This document shows positions 1-7,680 of a DNA stretch of 64,000 nt, one piece after another. The translations under genes were made by a program, and so were the position numbers. Under the pieces are notes generated by a model that did no database searches, was not told the DNA's origin, and saw nothing but the letters and a program-made list of their open reading frames with translations. The first letter of the stretch is position 1, and the number at the start of each line of letters is the position of its first letter. Location of the stretch: the NCBI RefSeq assembly GCF_900155585.1, contig NZ_LT707418.1, positions 685,115 through 749,114 of the forward strand, given 5' to 3'. The DNA comes from Aedoeadaptatus urinae. Its GTDB lineage: Bacteria > Bacillota > Clostridia > Tissierellales > Peptoniphilaceae.

Positions 1-536
1 GCCAGGTAATCGGCGAGCTCTTCCCGGTTCATCAGCGTCATTGGCTCGCCTTCGGGATTTTTAAAGAGCAAGTGGCGGGCGATCTTTTTGCGAAGGCTTC
101 CCGCCGAGAGGATGAGCAGCTTTTGATTGAGAAAATAGGCTTTCTTCGCTAGGACCTGAAGCATATTTTCTGTTAAACGCTGAGCTGTGGCGCCGCCCGC
201 GAGATCGAAGGCTTCTTTGGGCACGAAAAGCAGGCGGCTGTCCTTCACGGCGCGGCAGGCAAAGTCGTAGGGCCTGTCTTCCAAAAACAGATACACCTCG
301 CCGAACACCGTCTCGGGCTTGTCGAATCGATTGACCATTTGCCGCTTGCCGGAATAATCGTTTTTCTCCACCTCCACTACTCCGTCGAGAAGAATAAAAA
401 GCCCCGTCGCCTCGTCCTCTTCTCGAAAGACGTACTCTCCGGCGGCCACCTTTCGTTCATAGGCGCCCAAATTCTTTAAATAAGCATCCAGGGCCCCCCC
501 GTCGACGCCGCGAAAAAGCTTGCTTCTATCGGCCAC
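1..536 (-). CDS. Crp/Fnr family transcription regulator (3' end outside the window)
   Basis: About 178 codons are visible; the C-terminus lies beyond base 1. The order is a cyclic-nucleotide-type beta barrel (residues about 15-120), a long dimer helix, and the first helix of the DNA-binding domain, ending in the typical Crp string MNREELADYL. No N-terminal cysteine cluster is present, so an FNR-type iron-sulfur sensor is unlikely; the ligand is unknown. The start is GTG at 536-534, chosen because GAGGTGA lies 5 bases upstream and no better ATG exists. The gene overlaps the end of the small basic ORF before it, so the two are probably cotranscribed. Family call is firm; target genes cannot be read from the sequence. 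Confidence 0.85.
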   Translation of the reverse strand, partial: MADRSKLFRGVDGGALDAYLKNLGAYERKVAAGEYVFREEDEATGLFILLDGVVEVEKNDYSGKRQMVNRFDKPETVFGEVYLFLEDRPYDFACRAVKDSRLLFVPKEAFDLAGGATAQRLTENMLQVLAKKAYFLNQKLLILSAGSLRKKIARHLLFKNPEGEPMTLMNREELADYL

Positions 537-858
537 GCCGTTCACCTCGTCTCAGGCCACGCAGGTGATAGCTCGTGGTGTGTACCGCGCGGGAAAGATC
601 CGCTCCCGTGAAGAAGCGCCGCCGAGAGGACAGGCGGGCCCGCTGCACCCGGCGCGCCAAATACATGGGCCGTGGGCGACGGGAAAGGGAGCGCAAAAAG
701 ACACCGGCGGCTGCGGCCGCGGCCTTTTTTCCCAAAAGAGGCAGAACCAGCTCCGACTGCCGACGTTTAAATCGACGCACGGCATCTTCCGCTTCCCGGG
801 ATTTTTTAAAGCCGCTCTTTGCTTCCAAGCGAAGACGTTCATTTACTTTTTCTCTCAT
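526..858 (-). CDS. small basic hypothetical protein (110 aa)
   Basis: An unrecognised protein very rich in Arg, Lys and Ala, with an N-terminal helix-forming half (starting MREKVNERLRLEAKSG) and an alanine run around residue 48. It was accepted because a strong AGGAGGGCC ribosome site lies just before the ATG and because it overlaps the GTG of the Crp-type gene by 11 bases, a normal operon junction. There is no signal peptide or membrane segment; the charge suggests nucleic-acid or ribosome contact, but that is only inference. Alternative frames here lack a ribosome site. The arginine-rich second half could be an artefact of a frameshift. Confidence 0.5.
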   Translation of the reverse strand: MREKVNERLRLEAKSGFKKSREAEDAVRRFKRRQSELVLPLLGKKAAAAAAGVFLRSLSRRPRPMYLARRVQRARLSSRRRFFTGADLSRAVHTTSYHLRGLRRGERRGR

Positions 859-963
859 AAGGCCCTCCTGTTATTATTCTTACTATAAAAATAACCGATA
901 ACGTTACATCTTAAACCGAAAACCGAAAATTGAGGCGTAATTTGCTTAATTTTAGCTACGCCT

Positions 964-991
964 TTCGGACTTTTCATATATATGGTATATT
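964..991 (+). promoter_or_regulatory. possible promoter of the 2-oxoacid oxidoreductase operon
   Basis: A TATATT -10 box at 986-991 lies 70 bases before the first gene. The -35 region (TTCGGA at 964-969, 16-base spacing) is poor, so an activator may be needed, or another promoter in this AT-rich gap is used. Confidence 0.3.
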
Positions 992-1061
992 GTCTTTAGC
1001 AGAAAACGTTAACCAAGGCGTCGACGTTTTTCGCTGCGATTCTTTAAGAAAGGAAGAAATT

Positions 1062-1745
1062 ATGGATTGGAAGAAGCATCACAGGATTCTCATTATTACC
1101 GGCCACTTCGGCAGCGGTAAGACGGAAATGTCCATTAACTTGGGCCTTCAGCTTCGCGAGGAAGGCGAAGAGGTGACCATTGTGGATTTAGATATTATTA
1201 ATACCTATTTCCGCATCAGAGACAAGGACGATCTCATGAATGAAAAGGGGATCCGCACCCTCTCCACCGGTGTCAAGGCTCGTGCCGTGGATATTCCCGC
1301 GCTGGATCCGGCGATCGACGCAGCCCTTTTGTATTCGAAAGGACGGGTCATCGTCGACGTCGGCGGCAATCCCTCCGGTGCTCGCGCCCTCGCCCGCTAC
1401 CGCCCCACCCTGGAGGAAACGGGATACGAGCAGATCTTTGTCATCAACTCCAATCGTCCCGAAACAAAAACCCCTGAGCAGGTCATCAAATTTATGGAGG
1501 ACACTCAGGCTACCAGCGGAACGCAAATCACCGGCTTATTTAACACCGCCCACTTTTTAAAGGACACCACGGCAGACGATGTTGTGGGGGGCCTGAAATT
1601 GGCTGAAGCGGTGAGCGATCAAACGGGCTTGCCTCTGTTGGGCACGGCATGTAAGCGGGACTTGGTCGACGAGGTCAAGGCGCGCACAAACGATCTGTAT
1701 ATTCTTCCCATCGATCTGTATTTCAGAGATCAATGGATGCTATAA
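1062..1745 (+). CDS. P-loop ATPase leading the 2-oxoacid oxidoreductase operon
   Basis: A 227-residue cytoplasmic ATPase of the ParA/MinD-like P-loop class. Walker A is GHFGSGKT near residues 13-20; an Asp-rich VDLDIINTYFR and a DVGGNPSG segment follow, resembling switch regions of SIMIBI ATPases. The start is ATG 1062 with AAAGGAAG 5 bases upstream; the frame is open further upstream but without a ribosome site. It is 12 bases from the ferredoxin gene and clearly in the same operon. The context suggests a role in maturation or regulation of the oxidoreductase, for instance cofactor insertion, but no specific function is known to me. Confidence 0.8.
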   Translation: MDWKKHHRILIITGHFGSGKTEMSINLGLQLREEGEEVTIVDLDIINTYFRIRDKDDLMNEKGIRTLSTGVKARAVDIPALDPAIDAALLYSKGRVIVDVGGNPSGARALARYRPTLEETGYEQIFVINSNRPETKTPEQVIKFMEDTQATSGTQITGLFNTAHFLKDTTADDVVGGLKLAEAVSDQTGLPLLGTACKRDLVDEVKARTNDLYILPIDLYFRDQWML

Positions 1746-1757
1746 GGAGGAAAACCA

Positions 1758-1979
1758 ATGGCAAAAGGAAAAGTCACTTTCGATCAAGAGTACTGCAAGG
1801 GTTGCGCCCTTTGCGTCTCTGTCTGTCCCAAGGACGTGTTGGCTTTAAAAACCGACGAATTAAACCCTAAGGGCTACAGACCTGCCTACGCAAAAAATCC
1901 GGATGACTGCATCGCATGTGCATCGTGCGCCATCATCTGCCCCGACTCTGTCATCAGCGTCTACCGCATCGAAGAGTGA
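1758..1979 (+). CDS. vorD: 2-oxoacid:ferredoxin oxidoreductase delta subunit (2[4Fe-4S] ferredoxin)
   Basis: A 73-residue dicluster ferredoxin. Two full CxxCxxCxxxCP motifs are visible: CKGCALCVSVCP near residues 14-25 and CIACASCAIICP near residues 51-62. It passes electrons from the thiamine-diphosphate catalytic subunit to free ferredoxin. ATG follows AAGGAGGAAAACCA. It is placed between the ATPase and the alpha subunit, the usual D-A/B-C order of Vor/Kor operons. The choice between a Vor (branched-chain) and Kor (2-oxoglutarate) label rests on the alpha subunit and is not certain. Confidence 0.9.
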   Translation: MAKGKVTFDQEYCKGCALCVSVCPKDVLALKTDELNPKGYRPAYAKNPDDCIACASCAIICPDSVISVYRIEE

Positions 1980-1991
1980 AAGGAGTCTCAC

Positions 1992-3050
1992 ATGTCTGAA
2001 AAAATTCTAATCAAAGGTAACGAAGCTGTCGGCGCCGCACTTATCGCCGCAGGTTGCAAAACCTATTTCGGATACCCCATTACGCCTCAATCCGAAGTTC
2101 CCGAATACTTAGCAAGAGAACTGCCGAAGATCGGCGGAACCTTCCTTCAAGCCGAATCGGAAGTCGCTGCGATCAACATGCTCTACGGCTCTGCCGGCAC
2201 CGGCACCCGCGTAGCAACCAGCTCCTCTTCCCCCGGCGTTTCACTTATGCAAGAAGGCATCAGCTACATCGCTGCTTGCGAGCTTCCCTGCATGATCATC
2301 AACATGATGCGTGGCGGCCCGGGCCTCGGCTCCATTCAACCGTCACAAACTGACTATTTCCAATCCACTCGCGGCGGCGGCAACGGCGACTATCGCACCC
2401 TCACCTTAGCTCCTGCATCGATCCAAGAAATGGTCGACTTAATTCACCTGGGCTTTGACCTGGCTGATGAATACCGCACCCCCGTTATTATGTGCGGCGA
2501 CGGCATGCTCGGACAAATGATGGAACCCATCGAATTCAAAGAATTTGAAACCAAAACCTTTGACAAATCCGACTGGGCAGCTACCGGTACCCAAGGCAAA
2601 CGGGAACCCCATATTATTAACTCCCTCTTCCTCTCTCCCGACGAATTGGAAGCACAAAACAAAAAGCTCATCGCTAAATACAAAGCCATTACCGAAAACG
2701 AAAAGCGCGCCGAAGTGATCGACGTGGAAGACGCCGACATCGTCTTTACCGCATTCGGAACCACCAGCCGTATCTGCCGTTCCGCAGGCGAATTATTAAA
2801 AGCCGAAGGCTACAAGGTCGGCTACGTTCGCCCGATTACCCTTTGGCCCTTCCCCGATAATGCCTACGATAAGATCAACGACAATTGTAAAGTCATTTTA
2901 GACGTGGAATTAAACCAAGGTCAAATGGTGGAAGACGTCCGTCTCGCCGTCCTCGGAAGAATCCCCGTTGAATTCTACGGACGCCAAGGCGGTATGATCC
3001 CCACGGCTGAAGAACTCAGAGACGTGGCTTTAAAGTTATTGGAGGCGTAA
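1992..3050 (+). CDS. vorB: 2-oxoacid:ferredoxin oxidoreductase alpha subunit, VorB-like
   Basis: A 352-residue protein with the pyruvate-flavodoxin oxidoreductase domain I (residues about 14-230, beginning KGNEAVGAALIAAGCKTYFG and including YPITPQSE) and domain II (about 245-335). This subunit binds the 2-oxoacid/CoA side and completes the active site with the beta subunit. The enzyme oxidatively decarboxylates a 2-oxoacid, probably a branched-chain one, to acyl-CoA, CO2 and reduced ferredoxin. Length and motifs match proteins annotated as 3-methyl-2-oxobutanoate dehydrogenase subunit VorB, although 2-oxoglutarate enzymes look similar. ATG follows AAAGGAGTCTCAC; the next gene starts one base after the stop. 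Confidence 0.88.
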   Translation: MSEKILIKGNEAVGAALIAAGCKTYFGYPITPQSEVPEYLARELPKIGGTFLQAESEVAAINMLYGSAGTGTRVATSSSSPGVSLMQEGISYIAACELPCMIINMMRGGPGLGSIQPSQTDYFQSTRGGGNGDYRTLTLAPASIQEMVDLIHLGFDLADEYRTPVIMCGDGMLGQMMEPIEFKEFETKTFDKSDWAATGTQGKREPHIINSLFLSPDELEAQNKKLIAKYKAITENEKRAEVIDVEDADIVFTAFGTTSRICRSAGELLKAEGYKVGYVRPITLWPFPDNAYDKINDNCKVILDVELNQGQMVEDVRLAVLGRIPVEFYGRQGGMIPTAEELRDVALKLLEA

Positions 3051-3051
3051 A

Positions 3052-3798
3052 ATGGAAAAACTCATCTACACGAAAAGTAAAGCATTAACCGACGTTCCTA
3101 CCCACTACTGCCCCGGCTGTACCCACGGCGTCATCCACAAGCTCGTGGCTGAATGCTTGGAAGAATTAGGCATCACCGACAACACCATCGGCGTCGCCCC
3201 CGTCGGCTGTGCCGTACTCGCATACAAATACTTTAACTGCGATATGTACGAAGCTGCCCACGGACGTGCACCGGCCGTCGCTACCGGCATCAAACGCTCC
3301 ACTCCTGAAAAATTCGTCTTCACCTATCAAGGCGACGGCGACTTGGCATCCATCGGCTCCGGCGAAATCGTTCAAGCAGCTCACCGCGGCGAAAAGATTT
3401 CCACCATCTTCGTTAACAACGCCATCTACGGCATGACCGGCGGTCAAATGGCTCCGACCACTTTGATCGGCCAAAAGACCACCACCTCGCCTTTGGGCCG
3501 TCAAGTCGACTGGTCCGGACGTCCCATCCGCATCGCCGAAATGCTCGCCACCATCGACGGCGCAAAATTCGTCGAACGGGTTGCCGTCAACACACCGGCC
3601 AACATTCGTAAAGCGAAAAAAGCTATTAAACGCTGCTTCGAAATCCAATTGGAAGGCAAAGGCTTCGGCATCGTGGAAGTCCTTTCCGCCTGCCCCACCA
3701 ACTGGGGTTACCCGCCGGCAGAAGCATTGAAATGGTTGGAAGAAAACATGATTCCCTACTATCCTTTGGGAAATTTGCGTAACGGGGAGGATCTATAA
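3052..3798 (+). CDS. vorA: 2-oxoacid:ferredoxin oxidoreductase beta subunit (thiamine diphosphate)
   Basis: A 248-residue catalytic subunit that binds thiamine diphosphate. The segment HYCPGCTHG near residues 18-26 is typical of the beta subunit, and the ThDP/Mg motif GDGDLASIG...NNAIYGMTGGQ is at about residues 94-126. It carries out decarboxylation of the 2-oxoacid and passes electrons to the delta ferredoxin. The start ATG follows GGAGGCGTAAA inside the end of the alpha gene, and its stop overlaps the gamma start as TAATG, so translation of the subunits is tightly coupled. Confidence 0.9.
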   Translation: MEKLIYTKSKALTDVPTHYCPGCTHGVIHKLVAECLEELGITDNTIGVAPVGCAVLAYKYFNCDMYEAAHGRAPAVATGIKRSTPEKFVFTYQGDGDLASIGSGEIVQAAHRGEKISTIFVNNAIYGMTGGQMAPTTLIGQKTTTSPLGRQVDWSGRPIRIAEMLATIDGAKFVERVAVNTPANIRKAKKAIKRCFEIQLEGKGFGIVEVLSACPTNWGYPPAEALKWLEENMIPYYPLGNLRNGEDL

Positions 3799-4355
3799 TG
3801 GCTACTAACAGAGTAATCGTATCCGGCTTCGGCGGCCAAGGCGTTATGGGCATCGGCCAACTGTTGACCTATGCCGGCATGTTCGACGATAAACACGTAT
3901 CCTGGTTGCCCTCCTACGGCCCCGCCATGCGCGGCGGCGCAGCAAACTGCTCCGTCATCATTTCCGACGAGCCCATCGGCGCACCGAACATCTCTACCGC
4001 CGATGCAGCCATCGTTATGAACGAACCCTCGCTGGACAAATTCGAATCCTACGTCGCACCGGGCGGCCACATTTTCATTAACAGCTCCCTGGTCAACAAA
4101 GACACGAGCAGAAAAGACATTACGTCTCACCACCTGCCCGTCAACGACCTCACCGCAGAATACGGCAACCCCAGAGTCCTGAACATGATCATGATCGGCG
4201 CATTTAACACCGTTCTGAACATGGTTAGCCAACAAGCCTTGGAAAAGGCCGTCGACAAGCTCTACGGCAAAAAAGGTGAAAAAGTGACGAAAATGAACTT
4301 AGACGCCCTGAAATTCGGCCAAGACAAAATGAAGGAGATCCTCAATGCGAAATGA
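3798..4355 (+). CDS. vorC: 2-oxoacid:ferredoxin oxidoreductase gamma subunit
   Basis: A 185-residue gamma-type (catalytic domain III) subunit. The N-terminal VSGFGGQGVMGIGQLL is a hallmark of this domain; SYGPAMRGGAANCSVI follows at about residues 35-50. It completes the four-subunit enzyme with the delta, alpha and beta subunits upstream. The start overlaps the beta stop by one base (TAATG) and a GGGGAGGATC ribosome site lies in the beta gene. Its last 11 bases overlap the next gene, so the ferritin-like protein appears translationally coupled to the oxidoreductase. Confidence 0.9.
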   Translation: MATNRVIVSGFGGQGVMGIGQLLTYAGMFDDKHVSWLPSYGPAMRGGAANCSVIISDEPIGAPNISTADAAIVMNEPSLDKFESYVAPGGHIFINSSLVNKDTSRKDITSHHLPVNDLTAEYGNPRVLNMIMIGAFNTVLNMVSQQALEKAVDKLYGKKGEKVTKMNLDALKFGQDKMKEILNAK

Positions 4356-4839
4356 AGTTGAAATCCTAAGACAAGCTATGCTCAACGAAGTGGAAGGCGC
4401 TGAATTCTACAAGCTGTCTGCAGACAAATTCGCCCCCTCCGCAACGAAAGACGCCCTCTTAGACCTGGCACGCCAAGAAGAAGACCACATCGAATATTTA
4501 AGGAGCCTTTCCGAAAAAATCATCGACGACTCCAGAAGCATTAACTTCGATCCCGAAGCCCTGAAAAAAGAAGTACCCTCCCCGGGCATCTTCAAATGGG
4601 ATAAGGTCGACGAAGACATGGTTCGCCTGGCCGTTACCGTCTTCTCCGTAGGTCTGAACATGGAAAAGGATTCCGTGAAATTCTACACCGAAGCCAAAGA
4701 TAAGGTCGAAAGCGCTGAATCCAAAAAGCTCTTCGACATCCTGGCAAAATGGGAAGAAAGCCACGTCGAAACCCTGCAAAAACAATACGACATCTACCAA
4801 CAGGAATGGTGGAACATGCAAAACTTTGAACCCTTCTAA
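4345..4839 (+). CDS. ferritin-like (rubrerythrin-family) diiron protein
   Basis: A 164-residue all-helical protein of the ferritin-like superfamily. Candidate diiron ligands are the Glu residues in NEVEGAEFY (about 14-22) and the ExxH of RQEEDHIEYL (about 44-53), with a second pair in MEKDSVKFYTEA and KWEESHVETL. There is no C-terminal rubredoxin domain (no CxxC), so it is the erythrin-only form. Such proteins usually remove peroxide or store iron. Its overlap with the gamma gene suggests protection of the oxygen-sensitive ThDP/Fe-S enzyme, which is inference. It is the last gene before a strong terminator. Confidence 0.78.
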   Translation: MRNEVEILRQAMLNEVEGAEFYKLSADKFAPSATKDALLDLARQEEDHIEYLRSLSEKIIDDSRSINFDPEALKKEVPSPGIFKWDKVDEDMVRLAVTVFSVGLNMEKDSVKFYTEAKDKVESAESKKLFDILAKWEESHVETLQKQYDIYQQEWWNMQNFEPF

Positions 4840-4854
4840 AGAGAAGAGATCGAC

Positions 4855-4883
4855 AAAAAGAGCCCGCTTCGGCGGGCTTTTTC
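4855..4883 (+). terminator. rho-independent terminator of the vor operon
   Basis: A perfect 7-bp stem AGCCCGC/GCGGGCT with TTCG loop at 4861-4878, flanked by A5 and T4. Confidence 0.9.
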
Positions 4884-4977
4884 TGTTGCTTTTTTCTTAT
4901 AACCGGCCGCTGATGAACCATTGAAGCATTTTTCCGGCCCCGGCGCGGTTTTTCAGAATACCGACTTATTTTAGTGG

Positions 4978-4983
4978 TACAAT
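4978..4983 (+). promoter_or_regulatory. possible -10 box for the MoxR-VWA pair
   Basis: TACAAT at 4978-4983, about 60 bases before the MoxR start. No good -35 box is seen at the normal distance. Confidence 0.3.
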
Positions 4984-5043
4984 ACATATAAGACCAGCCG
5001 TTCATGTATTGACGGCAAATCGAAGTGAAAAAATAAATGAGAG

Positions 5044-5928
5044 ATGAACATGAATCAAAACAACACCATCGAACAATTTATCGAATCGAATCCTGTCCCT
5101 CGGGAATACAAAGACCGCATTCCCCAACCCCGCTTCCACTACCACGGCGAGGAAATGCTGCGCGCCGCCACGGCAGCCATTTTGTCAGGAAAAAATTTGC
5201 TCCTCGTCGGCGAAAAATCCACGGGCAAAAACGTGCTGGCGGAAAATTTAGCCGCCCACTTTCAGCGCCCTCTGTGGAACGTGTCCCTTCACATGAGCAT
5301 CGACGCCCCGGCCCTGCTGGGCGACGACAGCTTAAAGGGCGGCGACGTGTTTTTCAGAGAAGGCCCCATTACCTTGGCGGCGAAGGTCGGCGGCTTCGCC
5401 GTGCTGGATGAGATCAACATGGCGAAAAACGAAGCTCTGGCCGTGCTCCACTCCGCCTTGGACTACCGGCGCATCATCGACATGCCGGGCTACGACCTGA
5501 TCAAAATCCACCCCGCCACCCGCTTTATCGCCACCATGAACTACGGCTACGAGGGCACCCGGGACTTAAACGAAGCCCTGCTGTCTCGTTTCGTCGTGCT
5601 GAAAATGCCGCCTCTCGCAGACGACGACCTGAGTCTATTGATCGCCGAAACCTATCCGGAGCTGAAGCCCGCCTTTATCCGCGACCTGTGCCGACTGGTG
5701 GCGGACATCCAACGCAAGGCCGACGCCAACGAAATCACCCACCACGCCATGGATATTCGCGGCTTCTTCGATGCCGTGGACTTGGTGAAGGAAGGCTTGG
5801 AGCTGAAAGAGTCCCTGAACTTGAGCCTCGTCAACAAAATCTTCGATCTCTACGAAGAGGAACTGGTGGCCGATTTAATCAAGGCGCGCTTCAAAGAACC
5901 GCTCCATCTGTCGGATCTGGTGAAATAG
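5044..5928 (+). CDS. MoxR-family AAA+ ATPase
   Basis: A 294-residue AAA+ ATPase of the MoxR/CbbQ type. Walker A GEKSTGKN is at residues 56-63, Walker B FAVLDEIN at about 118-125, sensor 1 in the FIATMNYGYEG segment and an arginine finger in ALLSRF. These proteins act as chaperones with a VWA-domain partner, which here is the next gene, seven bases downstream. The client is unknown. The start is ambiguous: ATG 5044 or the in-frame ATG 5050; neither has a strong ribosome site. Confidence 0.85.
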   Translation: MNMNQNNTIEQFIESNPVPREYKDRIPQPRFHYHGEEMLRAATAAILSGKNLLLVGEKSTGKNVLAENLAAHFQRPLWNVSLHMSIDAPALLGDDSLKGGDVFFREGPITLAAKVGGFAVLDEINMAKNEALAVLHSALDYRRIIDMPGYDLIKIHPATRFIATMNYGYEGTRDLNEALLSRFVVLKMPPLADDDLSLLIAETYPELKPAFIRDLCRLVADIQRKADANEITHHAMDIRGFFDAVDLVKEGLELKESLNLSLVNKIFDLYEEELVADLIKARFKEPLHLSDLVK

Positions 5929-5935
5929 GCCGCCT

Positions 5936-7603
5936 ATGAAATCCCATGGAGACAACAGGCCCGACAATCTTCAATGGGCGGGCGCGGAAAATTACGATTA
6001 TAAACCCGTTCTCTACGGCCTGGACCTTGCCGGCAATCCGGACTTCTACTTAAACCTGATCCTCGGCCTCTCGGCAAAATACTTCGGCGCCGACACCTTG
6101 GACAGCCTCTTCGACCGCTTCTCCGGCCAACTGCAGCGGGAAAAATACGACCTCTTTGCCCTCTACCTTTTGGAAGATGTCGTCTATCACCGCGAAGGGA
6201 AGGAACGCCCCGTGCTTTCGGATCTTCGGAAAGATTTCGCCCGCCGTTTCTTAGACGATCGCCACGACCTGCGCCGCCGCACCCTGGCCCTTCGTATCCC
6301 CCTCTTCTACGCCATGGAAATGAAGCGCACCCACGACATTCTTGGGTTGCCCTATAAAAAGCTCAACAAGAAAGAAATGGCACTCTACGAAAAATTCCGC
6401 CTGCCTCAAGACACGACAAAGGACGATTTAGAGGCCAATATGGTGGCCCTCTTCACTCAGTACCTCCGCTACCGGGAGCATGCCCGGCCATTGCCTCCCT
6501 GGCTTCCCGACATCCACCTCTTCTCCATTCCCGGCTACGTCTCCGTCGAGCGCGCCAATGTGCCGGGAATCTTTCATCGCGAAGGAAAAGGCGGCGATCT
6601 GCCCGTCTTCATCAATTTCTTTCGCCGCTTTAAAAAAGACCGGGAAGCCGACATCGAAAACAATTTCGGACGGAATCTTTTTTCCGAAGAAAAGAGCCTG
6701 GCCTTGAACCGCGCCATATGTACCGACGGCCACAGAAAGTCCCGCATCTTCTTTACAAGAGGCATTGATGACGCCGATAAGCGCTTGAATCAAGACCTGA
6801 ACGCCCGCACCGTGCGCCGCCACCTGCTTCAATTTCAAAAAAAACAGGCCACCTACCGCCGCGCCATCGACGAAATGACAAAGGCCTTTAAACTGAAGCT
6901 GGCCTCTGTCACCGACGTGGACGGCGAAGCGGCTAAAAGCGGCAAGCTCGTTCCCCGGCGTGCCTTTCGCTCCCGAATTTCAAATCGCGCCTCCATCTTC
7001 GAGCGCAAAAACCTCATTCCCGCCCCCGGCTTTCAAGTGGACCTGGTGCTGGATGCCTCCGCCTCCCTGTTGCCCATCGAATCGGATATCGCCATCGAGG
7101 CCTATATCCTTTCAAAATCCTTGCAAAACAACGGGATCCAAAACCGCATCCTCTCCTACCAAACCGTGGAAGACACCACCGTCGTCACCATCTTAAAGGA
7201 CTACGACGAGGCCGCCGACATGAAAAGAATTTTCCGCTACAAATCTATGGGCTGGAATCGGGACGGCCTCTTTTTCAAAGCCTACCCCACCCTGATAAAC
7301 TCCAAGGCGCCCCTGCTTAGCATCGTGCTTACCGACGCCAATCCCAACGACTTTAAGCCCTTGGCGGGCAAGGGACTGCGGTTCGGCAAAGCCTATTCCG
7401 AAACGCCGGCCCTGGAAGATACGGCCCGCTTCCTGGACGCCCTGGTGCGAAAAAATGTGAAGGTCCTCGCCCTCTTAAACAGCGATTACGTCGAAAACGC
7501 AAAGACACTCTTTCACCACCGTTTCGTGAAGATTCAAAAAATCGAACAGATCGCCCACGTGGCGGGAAAGTGGATTCAAAAAGAACTGGTGAAAATGAAT
7601 TAA
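5936..7603 (+). CDS. VWA-domain protein, partner of MoxR ATPase
   Basis: A 555-residue cytoplasmic protein with no signal peptide. The N-terminal 350 residues are mostly helical and charged with no recognised domain. The C-terminal third is a von Willebrand A domain whose MIDAS motif DASAS lies at residues 373-377, with the later Thr/Asp positions in VLTDANPND. MoxR-VWA pairs assemble or activate other complexes by metal-dependent binding. The gene is coupled to moxR (7-base gap, no own ribosome site) and ends just before a terminator. The target cannot be told from neighbours. Confidence 0.82.
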   Translation: MKSHGDNRPDNLQWAGAENYDYKPVLYGLDLAGNPDFYLNLILGLSAKYFGADTLDSLFDRFSGQLQREKYDLFALYLLEDVVYHREGKERPVLSDLRKDFARRFLDDRHDLRRRTLALRIPLFYAMEMKRTHDILGLPYKKLNKKEMALYEKFRLPQDTTKDDLEANMVALFTQYLRYREHARPLPPWLPDIHLFSIPGYVSVERANVPGIFHREGKGGDLPVFINFFRRFKKDREADIENNFGRNLFSEEKSLALNRAICTDGHRKSRIFFTRGIDDADKRLNQDLNARTVRRHLLQFQKKQATYRRAIDEMTKAFKLKLASVTDVDGEAAKSGKLVPRRAFRSRISNRASIFERKNLIPAPGFQVDLVLDASASLLPIESDIAIEAYILSKSLQNNGIQNRILSYQTVEDTTVVTILKDYDEAADMKRIFRYKSMGWNRDGLFFKAYPTLINSKAPLLSIVLTDANPNDFKPLAGKGLRFGKAYSETPALEDTARFLDALVRKNVKVLALLNSDYVENAKTLFHHRFVKIQKIEQIAHVAGKWIQKELVKMN

Positions 7604-7612
7604 TGTGCACGC

Positions 7613-7641
7613 AAAAAGACGCCGATATGGCGCCTTTTTTA
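7613..7641. terminator. bidirectional terminator between the VWA and SLH-LRR genes
   Basis: Hairpin AGACGCC/GGCGCCT (one mismatch, loop GATAT), with A5 before and T6 after it, so it can serve both converging genes. Confidence 0.75.
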
Positions 7642-7680
7642 TTGCGGTGAAACGACACGGAATCGTGCCGCGATTTCTTC

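Noticed and set aside
552-842. Other ORFs on both strands over 520-900
   Set aside because: They overlap the 526-858 frame, have no ribosome site, and show no family likeness.
930-1061. Longer start for the P-loop ATPase at 930
   Set aside because: The extra 44 residues have no ribosome site and cover the likely promoter; ATG 1062 has AAAGGAAG.
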